This document shows positions 30,088-38,514 of a stretch of 64,000 nt of DNA, piece by piece. How positions within the stretch are numbered: position 1 is the stretch's first letter; every line of letters starts with the position of its first letter. The position numbers were made by a program, and so were the translations under genes. The notes beneath the pieces are model-generated. The model searched no databases. It was not told the origin of the DNA and saw only the letters and a list, made by a program, of their open reading frames with translations. The stretch lies in contig NZ_JAJNEL010000001.1 in assembly GCF_029428675.1 (NCBI RefSeq), positions 1,922,001 through 1,986,000 on the forward strand. The letters are read 5' to 3'. This DNA is from Streptomyces sp. JH14 (GTDB lineage Bacteria; Actinomycetota; Actinomycetes; Streptomycetales; Streptomycetaceae).

Positions 30088-30813
30088 CTACGCGTCCTGC
30101 GGAGTCCTGCCGGCCATAGGGCGGGCGCGCCGCTGCCGCACCACGACGACCTGTGCCACGACCGACAGCACCAGGAAGAGCAGCGCCGCCCCGCCCGACA
30201 TCACTGCCAGCAAGGCTGCCCCGCCGCCCCCGACGTCGTCTTCTCTGACGGCCACCTGCGGTTTGTCAGCGTGGTACCGGACGGTCATCCGGGTCCCGAC
30301 AGAGTTCTTGCCGCCACCGCTGCCCGCAGGCAGATCCGCCACCACGGTCCGTCCGGCGGCCTCGATTTCGACCTTGCATTGGCCCAACATGCACGAGCCG
30401 CTCGTATGCAGCGTCGCGGAAGCTCGTTCGCCGTCCTGGAAGGAGCGCAGATGCCGGGCCGCCGGAACCATCACCAGCAGCGACAGTGCAGCCAGTGACA
30501 GCGCGAGCCCGAGCGGCACCAGCGTGGACGCCCACGGCCCCAGGCCACCCGCGGCCGCCTTCTGCTGCCGCACGCCGGGAACGCCTGCGTCGTCTATGCC
30601 GTCCAGGTCTCTCACCGCCCCGTTTTCCGCTCCTGTGGAATTCAACGCCGCGTATGCTCGCTCGATCTCGCCCAAGTACTGCTCCAGGTGGAAGCGAACC
30701 TCCTCGATGACCCTGCCGTCGAGACCCGGGTACATCAGGTCGGACCAGATGACCATCTCGCCCCGGAGCCGGACCCGGATGGCCAGTCCGCCCGACCCTG
30801 GCACGGCACGCAC
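30088..30813 (-). CDS. Two-helix membrane protein, DUF3592-like
   Basis: 241 residues, GTG 30813. An N-terminal soluble part (EEVRFHLEQYLGEIERAYAALN) is followed by a membrane helix (TLVPLGLALSLAALSLLVMVP), an extracytoplasmic loop with GERASATLHTSGSC...GTRMTVRYHADKPQVAV and a second helix (LLAVMSGGAALLFLVLSVVAQ). The loop with a V-x-Y-x-x-x-x-P-x-x-A motif is that of DUF3592. An in-frame stop (30838-30840), also the stop of the upstream small gene, limits the start, so the two genes are probably co-transcribed. Confidence 0.72.
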   Translation of the reverse strand: MRAVPGSGGLAIRVRLRGEMVIWSDLMYPGLDGRVIEEVRFHLEQYLGEIERAYAALNSTGAENGAVRDLDGIDDAGVPGVRQQKAAAGGLGPWASTLVPLGLALSLAALSLLVMVPAARHLRSFQDGERASATLHTSGSCMLGQCKVEIEAAGRTVVADLPAGSGGGKNSVGTRMTVRYHADKPQVAVREDDVGGGGAALLAVMSGGAALLFLVLSVVAQVVVVRQRRARPMAGRTPQDA

Positions 30814-30837
30814 CTTGGGCGCCTTGAAACCATCAGG

Positions 30838-31038
30838 TCAACGGACCTTCAGCCTCGATGAGTTCAGCCAACCCTCATTCACTGCACGATGATCGCGGAG
30901 GATGGTCTTCTTCTTCGTGGTGGGGACGTGCCTCACGGCAGACTCGCTTGCTGTCGCCTCCCTCTGGAACATGACGAACCCACCGGACCGCATCAGCGCG
31001 TCGCACTCGGGGCATCTGGGCGAGGAATCAGAGGGCAT
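30838..31038 (-). CDS. Short protein with a half zinc-ribbon
   Basis: 66 residues from ATG 31038. Contains RCPECDALMRSGGFVMFQ, one CxxC knuckle without a clear second pair, and a basic, hydrophilic C-terminus with PTTKKKTI. It directly precedes the DUF3592-like gene on the same strand with 24 bp between stop and start, suggesting an operon. It may be a truncated zinc-ribbon protein. Confidence 0.5.
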   Translation of the reverse strand: MPSDSSPRCPECDALMRSGGFVMFQREATASESAVRHVPTTKKKTILRDHRAVNEGWLNSSRLKVR

Positions 31039-31115
31039 GCGCAAACCGTACCCAGCGTCCTGGCTCGTCCTTTCGGGCCCGCGGGGAGCCCCGTCGGTAC
31101 CCGGTGAGGGCGATC

Positions 31116-31505
31116 TCAGCCGGCTGATGGCTGTGGTGAGAGTTCGCTGCCACTGGAGGATTCGGGCCGAAGTTCCCCTGTCGGATCGAGCGGGGGCGGG
31201 GATGGGGGCAAACCATTCACGCCGACCGGAGACGGGGGATTCGAAGGCGTGGGCACCTGAATGAGGAAGGGGACGAAGGTCAGCTTACCGCCGCTGTTCA
31301 GGAGTCGCTTCGAAACCCGATAGCACACCATCGTGTGTGGGTCACCCATGGTCGTGTAGCACTTAAGCACGGACGGTGCGACCTGAGAATTCTGCGGCGA
31401 GGCAACGGAGTCGCTCGCTGATGCGCCCAATATGCCGACCTCCAAGCAGAAGAAGGCTGCCGCAGCGGCACTGATGCTCTGCATGGTTGTCTTCTTCATG
31501 TTCAT
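31116..31505 (-). CDS. Small secreted proline-rich protein
   Basis: 129 residues from ATG 31505 (a second ATG two codons on is also possible). Signal peptide: KKTTMQSISAAAAAFFCLEVGILGASA. The mature part has two cysteines around CYTTMGDPHTMVCYRVSKRL and a C-terminal third rich in Pro and Ser (PSNPPSPVGVNGLPPSPPPL). Lower G+C than the core genes, like the repeat protein nearby. I do not recognise the family. A role at the cell surface is inferred from the signal and tail. Confidence 0.6.
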   Translation of the reverse strand: MNMKKTTMQSISAAAAAFFCLEVGILGASASDSVASPQNSQVAPSVLKCYTTMGDPHTMVCYRVSKRLLNSGGKLTFVPFLIQVPTPSNPPSPVGVNGLPPSPPPLDPTGELRPESSSGSELSPQPSAG

Positions 31506-31983
31506 CAGCCCAAAGGCTAGGGAGCGAACTGAACTGTCCTGTCATCGGCGCTTCGATGCTTCAGAGGCCCCACGCACGCCATGGCTCGACGGGGGCGAAT
31601 CACGAAGGAGTACCGGGCGTTGGCAACCATCAGCTGGTACAGCACCCGCCCCAACTCCCGCAGCGCCTTCGCGTGTATTTTCTCATGCTTCGACTGCTCC
31701 TCACTTGTTTCCCACCGGACACCCGTGTATCGGTGTCCGGTGAGTGGTCGCTGGAGGCAACTCCTCAGCCATTACTGGTTGAATCCGGGAAATCCTTCCG
31801 CGCGACATCCTCAAAGAGAACGCGCAAGGTGTATGGACGGGGGTTCACCTCGAGTTGCACGGACTTGCTTCTGCCGGTCCCGCCACTACGTCAGCGTCAC
31901 GCTCAAGCCGCGATGGTTATGGCCCACCGCTCACGTCGGTACGTGACTGGGATCGCAAGCACAGTGCCGAAAAGGAGAAAACC
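31506..31983. other. 478-bp leader region of the repeat-protein gene
   Basis: No convincing gene. It contains a clear stem-loop at 31713-31742 (CACCGGACACC / GGTGTCCGGTG), which may end a transcript or structure the leader. A strong AAGGAG ribosome site lies at the right edge. Confidence 0.5.
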
Positions 31984-33027
31984 ATGAGAGGAAAGATCGC
32001 CCTGAGCGCCGCAGCGACGGTTGCGCTTGTCGGAGGGATGGCTGCGCTCACTGCCGAGCCAGCTTCCGCTGCCCCCGGCCAGAAGTGTCAGGTGGTAGCA
32101 AATAGCCTGACTGGAGAGGGGTTCGCTCCCAATGGGACGTTCGCAGTCTCGCCTGCCGGGATGATGGTGCGCTCTTCCTCTGACGGTCGCATCGGACCGA
32201 CCGTCGTTACGGGCGCGGGCAACTTCTCCATAGGTCCTGTGCTCTGCACCGGTGCGCCGGCGACATCGGCAGGGAGCGGAACCGGCGCAGCCGCTGCCAC
32301 AGCTGCGGGAACGAGAGCAGCACAAGCGGCGACGATGAGGGGCGCCTCCCCGCAAGCGGCGAAGGCGGAGGGCGTAGCAGCGGCACAGGCCGCGGGGAGG
32401 ACCCTTGGCTTGTCGCCAACGCTGATCACCCAAGTCGTCAATCAGACAACCAACAACCTGAACCAGATTATTGGTTCCACCATCGGCGGCTCCGTCATCA
32501 CGGGCACCGGCAACACGACAACCACCAACACCACGACTCCGGGCGGCACCACAACCCCCGGCGGCACAACCACGACCCCGGGTGGCACAACCACGACTCC
32601 GGGCGGCACAACCACGACCCCCGGCGGCACAACCACGACCCCCGGCGGCACCACGACGACCCCGGGCGGCACGACCACGACCCCCGGCGGCACAACCACG
32701 ACCCCGGGCGGCACGACCACGACCCCCGGCGGCACCACGACGACCCCGGGCGGCACGACCACGACCCCCGGCGGCACAACCACGACCCCCGGCGGCACCA
32801 CGACGACCCCGGGGGGCACCATGACCCCCGGCGGCCCCACGACCCCCGGCGGCCCCATGACCCCCGGCGGCCCCACGACCTCCGGCGGCACCATGACCCC
32901 CGGCGGCCCCACCACGAACCCGGGCACCGCCATGACCCCCGGCGGCCCCACCACGCCTCTCGGCATGACCACGAACCCGGGCACCACCACCATGAATCCC
33001 GGCGGTGAGAATGCGTCGGGGAGCTAG
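31984..33027 (+). CDS. Secreted protein with twelve TTTTPGG repeats
   Basis: 347 residues, ATG 31984 with AAGGAG upstream. Signal peptide: KIALSAAATVALVGGMAALTAEPASA, cleaved near residue 31. Residues about 32-180 form a domain with two cysteines, an Ala-rich segment and a QVVNQTTNNLNQIIG helix. From about residue 180 the chain consists of threonine-proline-glycine repeats: twelve exact seven-residue TTTTPGG units, then degenerate TMTPGGP / PTTPGG units and an N/S-rich end. No sortase signal or membrane anchor is present, so it is probably released. The low-complexity tail suggests a stalk or adhesive role and likely glycosylation on threonine; both are inference. Confidence 0.8.
   Translation: MRGKIALSAAATVALVGGMAALTAEPASAAPGQKCQVVANSLTGEGFAPNGTFAVSPAGMMVRSSSDGRIGPTVVTGAGNFSIGPVLCTGAPATSAGSGTGAAAATAAGTRAAQAATMRGASPQAAKAEGVAAAQAAGRTLGLSPTLITQVVNQTTNNLNQIIGSTIGGSVITGTGNTTTTNTTTPGGTTTPGGTTTTPGGTTTTPGGTTTTPGGTTTTPGGTTTTPGGTTTTPGGTTTTPGGTTTTPGGTTTTPGGTTTTPGGTTTTPGGTTTTPGGTMTPGGPTTPGGPMTPGGPTTSGGTMTPGGPTTNPGTAMTPGGPTTPLGMTTNPGTTTMNPGGENASGS
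32566..32817 (+). repeat. Tandem repeat, 12 units of 21 bp
   Basis: Twelve in-frame units encoding TTTTPGG with silent variation (ACA/ACC/ACG, CCC/CCG, GGC/GGT). The variation shows that the protein repeat is kept while the DNA drifts. Likely prone to copy-number change between strains. Confidence 0.9.
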
Positions 33028-33103
33028 CAGCCCGCTCAGTGATGCAGGGGTGAGCCCTCAGCCGAGGCCCTGCGCCCGTGGCTGATCGCCGGCATCTACC
33101 GTC

Positions 33104-33134
33104 AACGCCCCGCAGCGACTCGCTGCGGGGCGTT
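33104..33134. terminator. Terminator after the repeat-protein gene
   Basis: AACGCCCCGCAGCG and CGCTGCGGGGCGTT form a perfect 14-bp stem with an ACT loop, immediately before the tRNA-Val fragment. Confidence 0.8.
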
Positions 33135-33139
33135 CCGGC

Positions 33140-33177
33140 TGGTGGGTGCGGACGGTCTCGAACCGCCGGCCTCTGCT
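33140..33177 (-). pseudogene. tRNA-Val(UAC) 3' half, probable chromosomal end of the split gene
   Basis: Read on the minus strand: AGCAG anticodon-stem arm, variable region, T-arm GGCGG-TTCGAGA-CCGTC, acceptor CGCACCC, A, CCA. The acceptor pairs perfectly with GGGTGCG of the 5' half at 54293-54299, 21 kb away. Left of the anticodon stem the tRNA sequence stops. It marks an old integration boundary. Confidence 0.75.
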
Positions 33178-33627
33178 GTGCACGTTCGACCTGACAACCG
33201 CTGTGACTGGGCCTGTCCTGGATGCCGAGGCCGTCAAGGACTGCTCAGTGCCGTCGCGGTACGCCGACATCGGTGTCGGCTCTGGATGTGATGTCCGACC
33301 CGTGGCGCCGGTGCTGTGGTCCGCATGGGCGGTTGGTCATCAGCGGATCCGCGGCGCCGTCAGCAGGCGTATGCGGGCGCCGAGCCGAAGCCTTCACGGG
33401 AGACCTCAACGGCGAGGACGGTCTCCTGGTTCTCCTCGGCGCCCCACCCTCAGCGGTACATCTCAACAGGTACGACGGCTTGATCCAGGTCACGGCGCGT
33501 TCACCGCCGTTTCAGCCCCAATCCCGAAGTGCAGCGGACTACATCATGATGCGAGGCATCGGGATTTCATGCGGCCGGCATGCTGCTTCTCGTGTCGCCC
33601 GTCATCGGTCAGGCGACCGCCCGTTAG
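33178..33627. other. 450 bp of probable decayed element sequence
   Basis: No intact gene. One + frame has a plausible stretch (EAFTGDLNGEDGLLVLLGAPPSAVHL) without start or family. A degenerate GGATGTG/TGATGTCC pair near 33283-33296 recalls the integrase-arm repeats found at the other tRNA remnants. Confidence 0.45.
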
Positions 33628-33735
33628 GCTCGCGTCGCCACAAAGGTCCCGATCTTCTCGGAGGGCAGGGCGACGGGGATCAATCGAGAGCGCCTCGTCA
33701 GGACGCTGACGTTCTGGCTGCGGCCTGCCTTCGCA

Positions 33736-34608
33736 TTGCGGGTCATCAACCGGTTTCAGAAGATCGTGGGCTTCGACCGCTCGATGGCCCTGGCGTCCAG
33801 CGCCCTGACGGCATTGATCCCGCTCTCCGTCCTCCTTGGCGCTGCCTCGAGCAACTTCGTGCACTACGACGCCGCAGAGCGGATCATCAAGCGCTACAAC
33901 CTCACCGGAGCAGGCGCCACTGCAGTCAGTTCGCTGTTCTCTCCCACCGAAGCGACCAGCGCGAGCGTGGGCATCTTCGGGCTCGTGTTCATGACGATCT
34001 CGGTGCTGAGTTTCGCGCGAGCCGCACAGCGGCTCTTCGAGCAGGCATGGGAACTCAAGCCCCTCAGCATGCGCAACACACGCAACGGCTTGTGGTGGAT
34101 CATCACTCTCGGTGGCTACGTAGTGGTCAATGCGTTGCTCTCCGCGCCCCTCAGCGGGGGCGCGCTGGGGCTGGCGGCCTCGGTGTGCCGGGTACTGCTG
34201 ACCACTGCGTTCCTTGTCTGGAGCGGCCGGATCCTGTCGGCGAAGCGGATCAGCTGGCCGGACCTGCTTCCCTTCGGCGTCACCGGAGCCGTCCTGACGA
34301 CGGTCTACTCAGTGGGCGCAACCATCTACATGCCGCATCTCTTCAACTCCTCCGCAGCACGCTACGGGGTGGTCGGTGCTGTCTTCGCGCTGATCTCCGC
34401 CCTCTTCGCAGCCATGCTCGTCCTGGTTGCATCGGCGGCACTGGGACGAGAAGTACGAGACGAGCTCATCCGGATCCGCCAGGGCCACCGCCCTTCCGAC
34501 CATGAGGTCCGCCGGCAGTGGGACAGCGTGGTCGAGCAGACTCGGTCACGGTGGCGCACGGCGCGGGAGCAGGTCTCTCATCGTCGGATCAAGGACGCGA
34601 ACCACTGA
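33736..34608 (+). CDS. YihY/BrkB-family membrane protein
   Basis: 290 residues from TTG 33736, with about six membrane helices (ASSALTALIPLSVLLGA, VGIFGLVFMTISVLSFARAAQRLFEQ, NGLWWIITLGGYVVVNALLSA and others). The FEQAWELKP and GVVGAVFALISALFAAMLVLV blocks fit the family. The start is doubtful: the same frame is open and coding-like back to 33628 (RERLVRTLTFWLRPAFALRV) with no ATG or GTG, so either a rare start is used or the 5' end is damaged. C-terminal basic tail. Role unknown. It is the first gene to the right of the tRNA-Val 3' half. Confidence 0.75.
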   Translation: MRVINRFQKIVGFDRSMALASSALTALIPLSVLLGAASSNFVHYDAAERIIKRYNLTGAGATAVSSLFSPTEATSASVGIFGLVFMTISVLSFARAAQRLFEQAWELKPLSMRNTRNGLWWIITLGGYVVVNALLSAPLSGGALGLAASVCRVLLTTAFLVWSGRILSAKRISWPDLLPFGVTGAVLTTVYSVGATIYMPHLFNSSAARYGVVGAVFALISALFAAMLVLVASAALGREVRDELIRIRQGHRPSDHEVRRQWDSVVEQTRSRWRTAREQVSHRRIKDANH

Positions 34609-34890
34609 TGGGCACGGCCGGCGACCGCCCGGCACGGCCGAAGGACCGCTCGCTCCTACAGAAACGGCGGTGGAACGGCTTCGGCCGGTGGGTTGCGTCC
34701 CGGCCAGCAGTCACGTTCAGCGCATTTCGGCTGGCAGAGCACCGTCGGAAGTGGCGCCGCCCGACGAGACAACGGCCACGCACTTCGATACGCGCTTGCG
34801 GCTTGCCTGCCGGCTCCAACCCCCCTGCCGCAATTGGCTTCCAGCCTGCTGTGACTTCTCCCGTCCGGTGATTGCCGCGGTTGGGCCGGC

Positions 34891-35544
34891 TCAAGCGGAG
34901 GCTGTCGGCTCCTCCGGCGAGGGCGTCTTCGTCGCCGCCTCCGCGTGCGCCGGCAGCTCGAACCACATGGTCTTGCCGGTGGCCGTACTGGTGCTGCCCC
35001 AGGCCTCGCTGAGCTGATCGAGCAGTTCGATCCCGCGCCCGCCCTCCGAGTCGACGTCGACGAAGCGGCGTACGGGACCGGCCTGTTCGGTGTCCTCGAC
35101 CTCGCACCGCAAACGGGAGCCGCGCACCTGCAGGTTGAGCCGCAGCGACCCACGCGTGTGGCGCAGGGCATTGGTCACCGCTTCACTCACCAGGAGCTCG
35201 GCGATGTCGGCCGGCTCCGCCAGATTCCAGTGGACCAGCTGGGCGGTCACCAGTCGCCGGGCCCGGGGGACCGAAGCGGGATCCCGCCGCAGGGGCCAGG
35301 AGGCGTCCCAGGCGGTGGCGCTGGCGCGGGGGGCGTCGAGCGGTCGCACGGGCTCCAGGGTGCGAGACCACAGGGTCCCGAACCGGGCGAGCCGCGACAT
35401 GGGGGTGGCCTTGGGAGACCACTCCTCCCCCTCGGTGCGTTCCGAGACGGACTTCCGCAACAGGTCTCCCAGGCGGCGCCGGTGAGGCCGGTCGGGACGG
35501 CCCCCGCGAGAGGTCACGGTGGGGCCGATGGCCTGGGAAGCCAT
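34891..35544 (-). CDS. ATP-binding protein, anti-sigma-factor kinase type (HATPase_c_2)
   Basis: 217 residues from ATG 35544 (GAGGGA upstream; GTG 35583 has no site and touches an operator). The C-terminal GHKL domain has AELLVSEAVTNALRH (N-box, Asn and Glu), CEVEDTEQ (G1-like) and DVDSEGGRGIELLDQLSEAWG (G2), then GKTMWFELP. These single-domain kinases regulate sigma-factor antagonists in streptomycetes. The N-terminal ~70 residues are basic and probably unstructured. Two GTAGC-4-GCTAC palindromes just upstream suggest control by the divergent TetR gene. Confidence 0.85.
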   Translation of the reverse strand: MASQAIGPTVTSRGGRPDRPHRRRLGDLLRKSVSERTEGEEWSPKATPMSRLARFGTLWSRTLEPVRPLDAPRASATAWDASWPLRRDPASVPRARRLVTAQLVHWNLAEPADIAELLVSEAVTNALRHTRGSLRLNLQVRGSRLRCEVEDTEQAGPVRRFVDVDSEGGRGIELLDQLSEAWGSTSTATGKTMWFELPAHAEAATKTPSPEEPTASA

Positions 35545-35583
35545 GGAAATCAGTCCCTCGGAGTCGTTGGCCGATGGATTCAC

Positions 35584-35626
35584 GTAGCACTCGCTACACT
35601 TAAAACATACACGTAGCGGGCGCTAC
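35584..35626. promoter_or_regulatory. Tandem TetR-type operators in divergent promoter
   Basis: Two 14-bp palindromes with identical arms, GTAGCACTCGCTAC (35584-35597) and GTAGCGGGCGCTAC (35613-35626), both preceded by CAC or AC, 29 bp apart centre to centre. They sit between the ATP-binding gene and a TetR-family gene in an A/T-rich stretch. Confidence 0.7.
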
Positions 35627-35742
35627 AGTAAATACCTTCATAAAAACGGACCAATAGCGTATATAGGGAGCGCGACGTGGAAGCCGGTCCACTCACACAT
35701 CAAGCGATCGCATATGCGCCGTCACCACCGCTGGGAGCCTTC

Positions 35743-36339
35743 ATGCCGCGCCCGCCCGACCCGGCCAAACGACGCGCTCTGCTGGACCGGGTCCGTCAGT
35801 ACCTGATCCGCAACGGCCTGGCCGACCTGTCCCTCCGCCCGCTGGCCCGGTCCCTGGGCACGAGCGACCGCATGCTCCTGTACTACTTCGGCAGCAAGGA
35901 ACGCATGGTCGCCGAGGCGCTCGCCCTGGACGAGCGGCGACCGCTCCTGCGCGCCCGGACCCTGCTCGACACCACCGGTCCCCCCAAGGACCCGGCGTGG
36001 CTGCGCCGCTTCATGGAGGAGATCTGGCAGCGGCTCAGCGACTCCGACCTGCGCGCCGCCCTCCCCCTCTACCTGGAGATCGTGACCGCCAGCCTGCTCC
36101 ATCCCGAGCGGTACGGGCCCCTCATGCACGACATCGTCAGCGAGTGGACGGGTCTGCTCGGCTCCGTCTTCCGCGACATGGGCATGCCGGAGGCGCGCGC
36201 GCGAACGGAGGCCGCCCTTCTGGTCAACGCGTCGTTTGGTCTGGTCATTGCGTCCCTGGCCGATGGCGACTGGCACCGGGCCGACGCGGCCTTCCGCACC
36301 CTCCTCGACCGCCTGGAACCCGGCTGGCACACAACCTGA
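35743..36339 (+). CDS. TetR-family transcriptional regulator
   Basis: 198 residues from ATG 35743 (GGGAG upstream); upstream in-frame starts lack sites. The N-terminal helix-turn-helix has ALLDRVRQYLIRNGLADLSLRPLARSLGTSDRMLLYYFGSKERMV, with the YYFGSKE recognition end typical of TetR. The all-helical C-terminal domain would bind a small ligand. Probably represses its own gene and the divergent ATP-binding gene through the tandem GTAGC-4-GCTAC sites. Confidence 0.88.
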   Translation: MPRPPDPAKRRALLDRVRQYLIRNGLADLSLRPLARSLGTSDRMLLYYFGSKERMVAEALALDERRPLLRARTLLDTTGPPKDPAWLRRFMEEIWQRLSDSDLRAALPLYLEIVTASLLHPERYGPLMHDIVSEWTGLLGSVFRDMGMPEARARTEAALLVNASFGLVIASLADGDWHRADAAFRTLLDRLEPGWHTT

Positions 36340-36569
36340 CGGCTGGTTCGCCGCGATGCCCCGGGAAAAACATGTCATGCAAATCTCACGAGATGGAGCT
36401 TCAGCCCCCTCGATATCCCGGAGAGTGCTGTCAACGCCCCGGGGATCTGCAGATCAAGAAGTTCCGGTCGGCCGAGCGGTGCGGATTGCCTCGGCCGGGC
36501 GGCGCCGCGGGCGTCGGCGGCCTTGCCCCGCCGCGGCCGCACCGCCGCCGGCACCGGCCGGGCCGCGTC

Positions 36570-37640
36570 CTACCTGTCGTCTTCGTCCTGGCCATCTTCG
36601 AAGACGAAGAGCGGCTTGGCGCCATGTGCGGGTGCTTCGGCGAACGAGATGGCTTCAGTGAAGCGTTCGAGCGGGAACGGCTCGCCTTGGGGGATGCTCA
36701 GCACGTCATCAGCGACGAGACTGCGAACCTCGGACAGCGCGCGCAGCGCATCCGCAGGTGAGGCAGTGCCGAACCAGCGGTTCAGCCAGAAGCCACGGAC
36801 TGTTTTGGTCTCGTAGATGACCGAGCGTGCCTGCAGCGGGATCGTCAGCGCCGCCGGGTCGGTCTGCCGATGGGTGGAGAGCGCGCCGTAGACCACGACC
36901 TCTCCTCCCGGAGCCAATGCCTGGGATACCTGGGCACCCACATGGCCCGCGACACAGTCGGTGGCCTTGCGCACGCCGGCCGGTCCTGCAATCTCGGCCA
37001 CACGCTGCAACAGGTCCTCGTCCTCAGTGCAAATGACCGCGTCACCACCCAGCGCTTTGATCTCCTCGACGGCATCGCGCCGCCGTACGACATTGATCGT
37101 GCGCATACCCAAGTGCCTGGCCAGCTGGATGACGAGCCGGCCGACGGTGGAGCCCGCGGCCGTCTGCAACAACCATTCGCCCGGCTGTACGTCGAGTTCG
37201 CGAGTGACCAGGAGCAGCGCGGTCAACGGGTTGACGGCGAGTTGACAGGCGCTGGAGTCGCTCAGCTGGTCGGAGACCGGTAGGAGCCTTCGTGTATCGG
37301 CAACAAGGTATTCCTGCCAAGTACCGTCCACATGCGGCCCGGGTACCGCCGGGACAGCAACGGCCACCACACGCTCGCCGACCTTCAGTCCCGCCGTATC
37401 CGGACCCAGGGCCTCAATGCGGCCCACGCATTCCATGTGACCCCCGACGGTGGGAAACTCAGGGGCGAAACCATAGCGGCCACGCAGCACGTGCAGATCA
37501 CTCGCGTGAATCGGAGTCGCCTTCACGCGGATCAACGCCTGACCGGCTGCTGGCGTGGGAACAGGCCGGGATTCCAACCGCAGGACATCGGCCGGCTCGC
37601 CAACCTTTCCGGCTACGAGCGCGCGCATGGATTCTGGCAT
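36570..37640 (-). CDS. Zinc-independent MDR oxidoreductase, enoyl-reductase/quinone-reductase type
   Basis: 356 residues, ATG 37640 with GAGGAGG upstream. Medium-chain dehydrogenase/reductase: GroES-like N-domain (ALIRVKATPIHASDLHVLRGRYG, GHMECVGRIEALG) and Rossmann domain with AAGSTVGRLVIQLARHLGMRTI (NADPH loop). The structural and catalytic zinc cysteines are absent, and the pattern fits the 2-enoyl-CoA reductase/quinone oxidoreductase branch. Substrate unknown. It is flanked by non-coding DNA on both sides. Confidence 0.85.
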   Translation of the reverse strand: MPESMRALVAGKVGEPADVLRLESRPVPTPAAGQALIRVKATPIHASDLHVLRGRYGFAPEFPTVGGHMECVGRIEALGPDTAGLKVGERVVAVAVPAVPGPHVDGTWQEYLVADTRRLLPVSDQLSDSSACQLAVNPLTALLLVTRELDVQPGEWLLQTAAGSTVGRLVIQLARHLGMRTINVVRRRDAVEEIKALGGDAVICTEDEDLLQRVAEIAGPAGVRKATDCVAGHVGAQVSQALAPGGEVVVYGALSTHRQTDPAALTIPLQARSVIYETKTVRGFWLNRWFGTASPADALRALSEVRSLVADDVLSIPQGEPFPLERFTEAISFAEAPAHGAKPLFVFEDGQDEDDR

Positions 37641-38229
37641 GAGTGACCTCCTCTCTCAGTGCCCGGCCAACTCGGCGGGGATTCTGGACAAGAACATCGC
37701 CGGCGGCGGCACCCTCGTCGGCGACCAGGTTCTGGACCGTTGTTTCTCGACGGAGCAGCCCGTACGCAGAGCGTCATCGGCGTCAGGTCCCCACCGGGCC
37801 CTGTGCCGACTCGCCCAGCATGATCATGGGAGCGAGCCGGGTTCGTGCGGCCTGCTGAGGTCCGTGATCAGGACCGGTCGCCGCAGCGAACTGATCTGAG
37901 GTCAGGGTGGAGAATCGGCGAACGGATCGAATGCCTGAAGGTGTCGGCGAGATTCTTGACGAGCGTCTGTGCGCTGTCAGTCATCATTGATCACCTCGCT
38001 GCACTGGACCCCGGTCGCACGCCCTGCCAAGCCCGCCGCGCGCACCGCACCCGAAAGCCCCTGGAGTCCCCGACCTCACGCTAAGCGCCACTGACAGCCT
38101 CTGCAATCCAGCCTCCGACGGCTCCACCTGGTCGCCAGTCCGTATTGCCGCAGGCGAAGGAGCGAGGTCGGCGTATCGCCTTTGGCCGGTAGCTGCTTGA
38201 CAACGTATCGGAACTGCTGACGCGATAGA
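37641..38229. other. 590 bp without intact gene
   Basis: Short frames only. It ends in a relic of a DUF2637 gene and so probably belongs to a decayed integrative element. Confidence 0.5.
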
Positions 38230-38370
38230 GCGGGTGCGTGTGGCCCTGCGCGCCTTGCCATCGGCGCCGCCGTCATCACCGGTATCACCGGCATCGCGTT
38301 CTGGCCGTCCTACGCCCACCTGCACGATGTCGCCATGGCCTGCGGGCTGCACGCCGACACCGCCCGCGCA
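38230..38370 (+). pseudogene. Relic of a DUF2637/SpdB-like transfer membrane protein
   Basis: In the frame of the following regulator the sequence reads RLAIGAAVITGITGIAFWPSY, then AHLHDVAMACG. That is the first transmembrane helix and loop of DUF2637 proteins, which are encoded by actinomycete conjugative elements. There is no start and the homology stops after about 35 residues. Confidence 0.5.
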
Positions 38371-38514
38371 CAGGCTGGATCGTACGACCAGCCGCTGACA
38401 AGCACCGGGAGCACGGCGCAGCTTTCGTGCGTCCTGGATCACACGACGCCACACGTGAAAAGGGCCCCGCCCCCTACTCTGACAGTGACGAGCTGGACAG
38501 AGAGGGGCAAGGCC

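Noticed and set aside
32566..32817. Regular 21-bp repeats resembling a CRISPR array
   Set aside because: Units are contiguous without spacers, in frame with a secreted protein, and vary only at silent positions.
32442..32993. Long minus-strand frame rich in PPGVVVV
   Set aside because: It is the antisense shadow of the TTTTPGG repeat; no start signal or independent codon bias.
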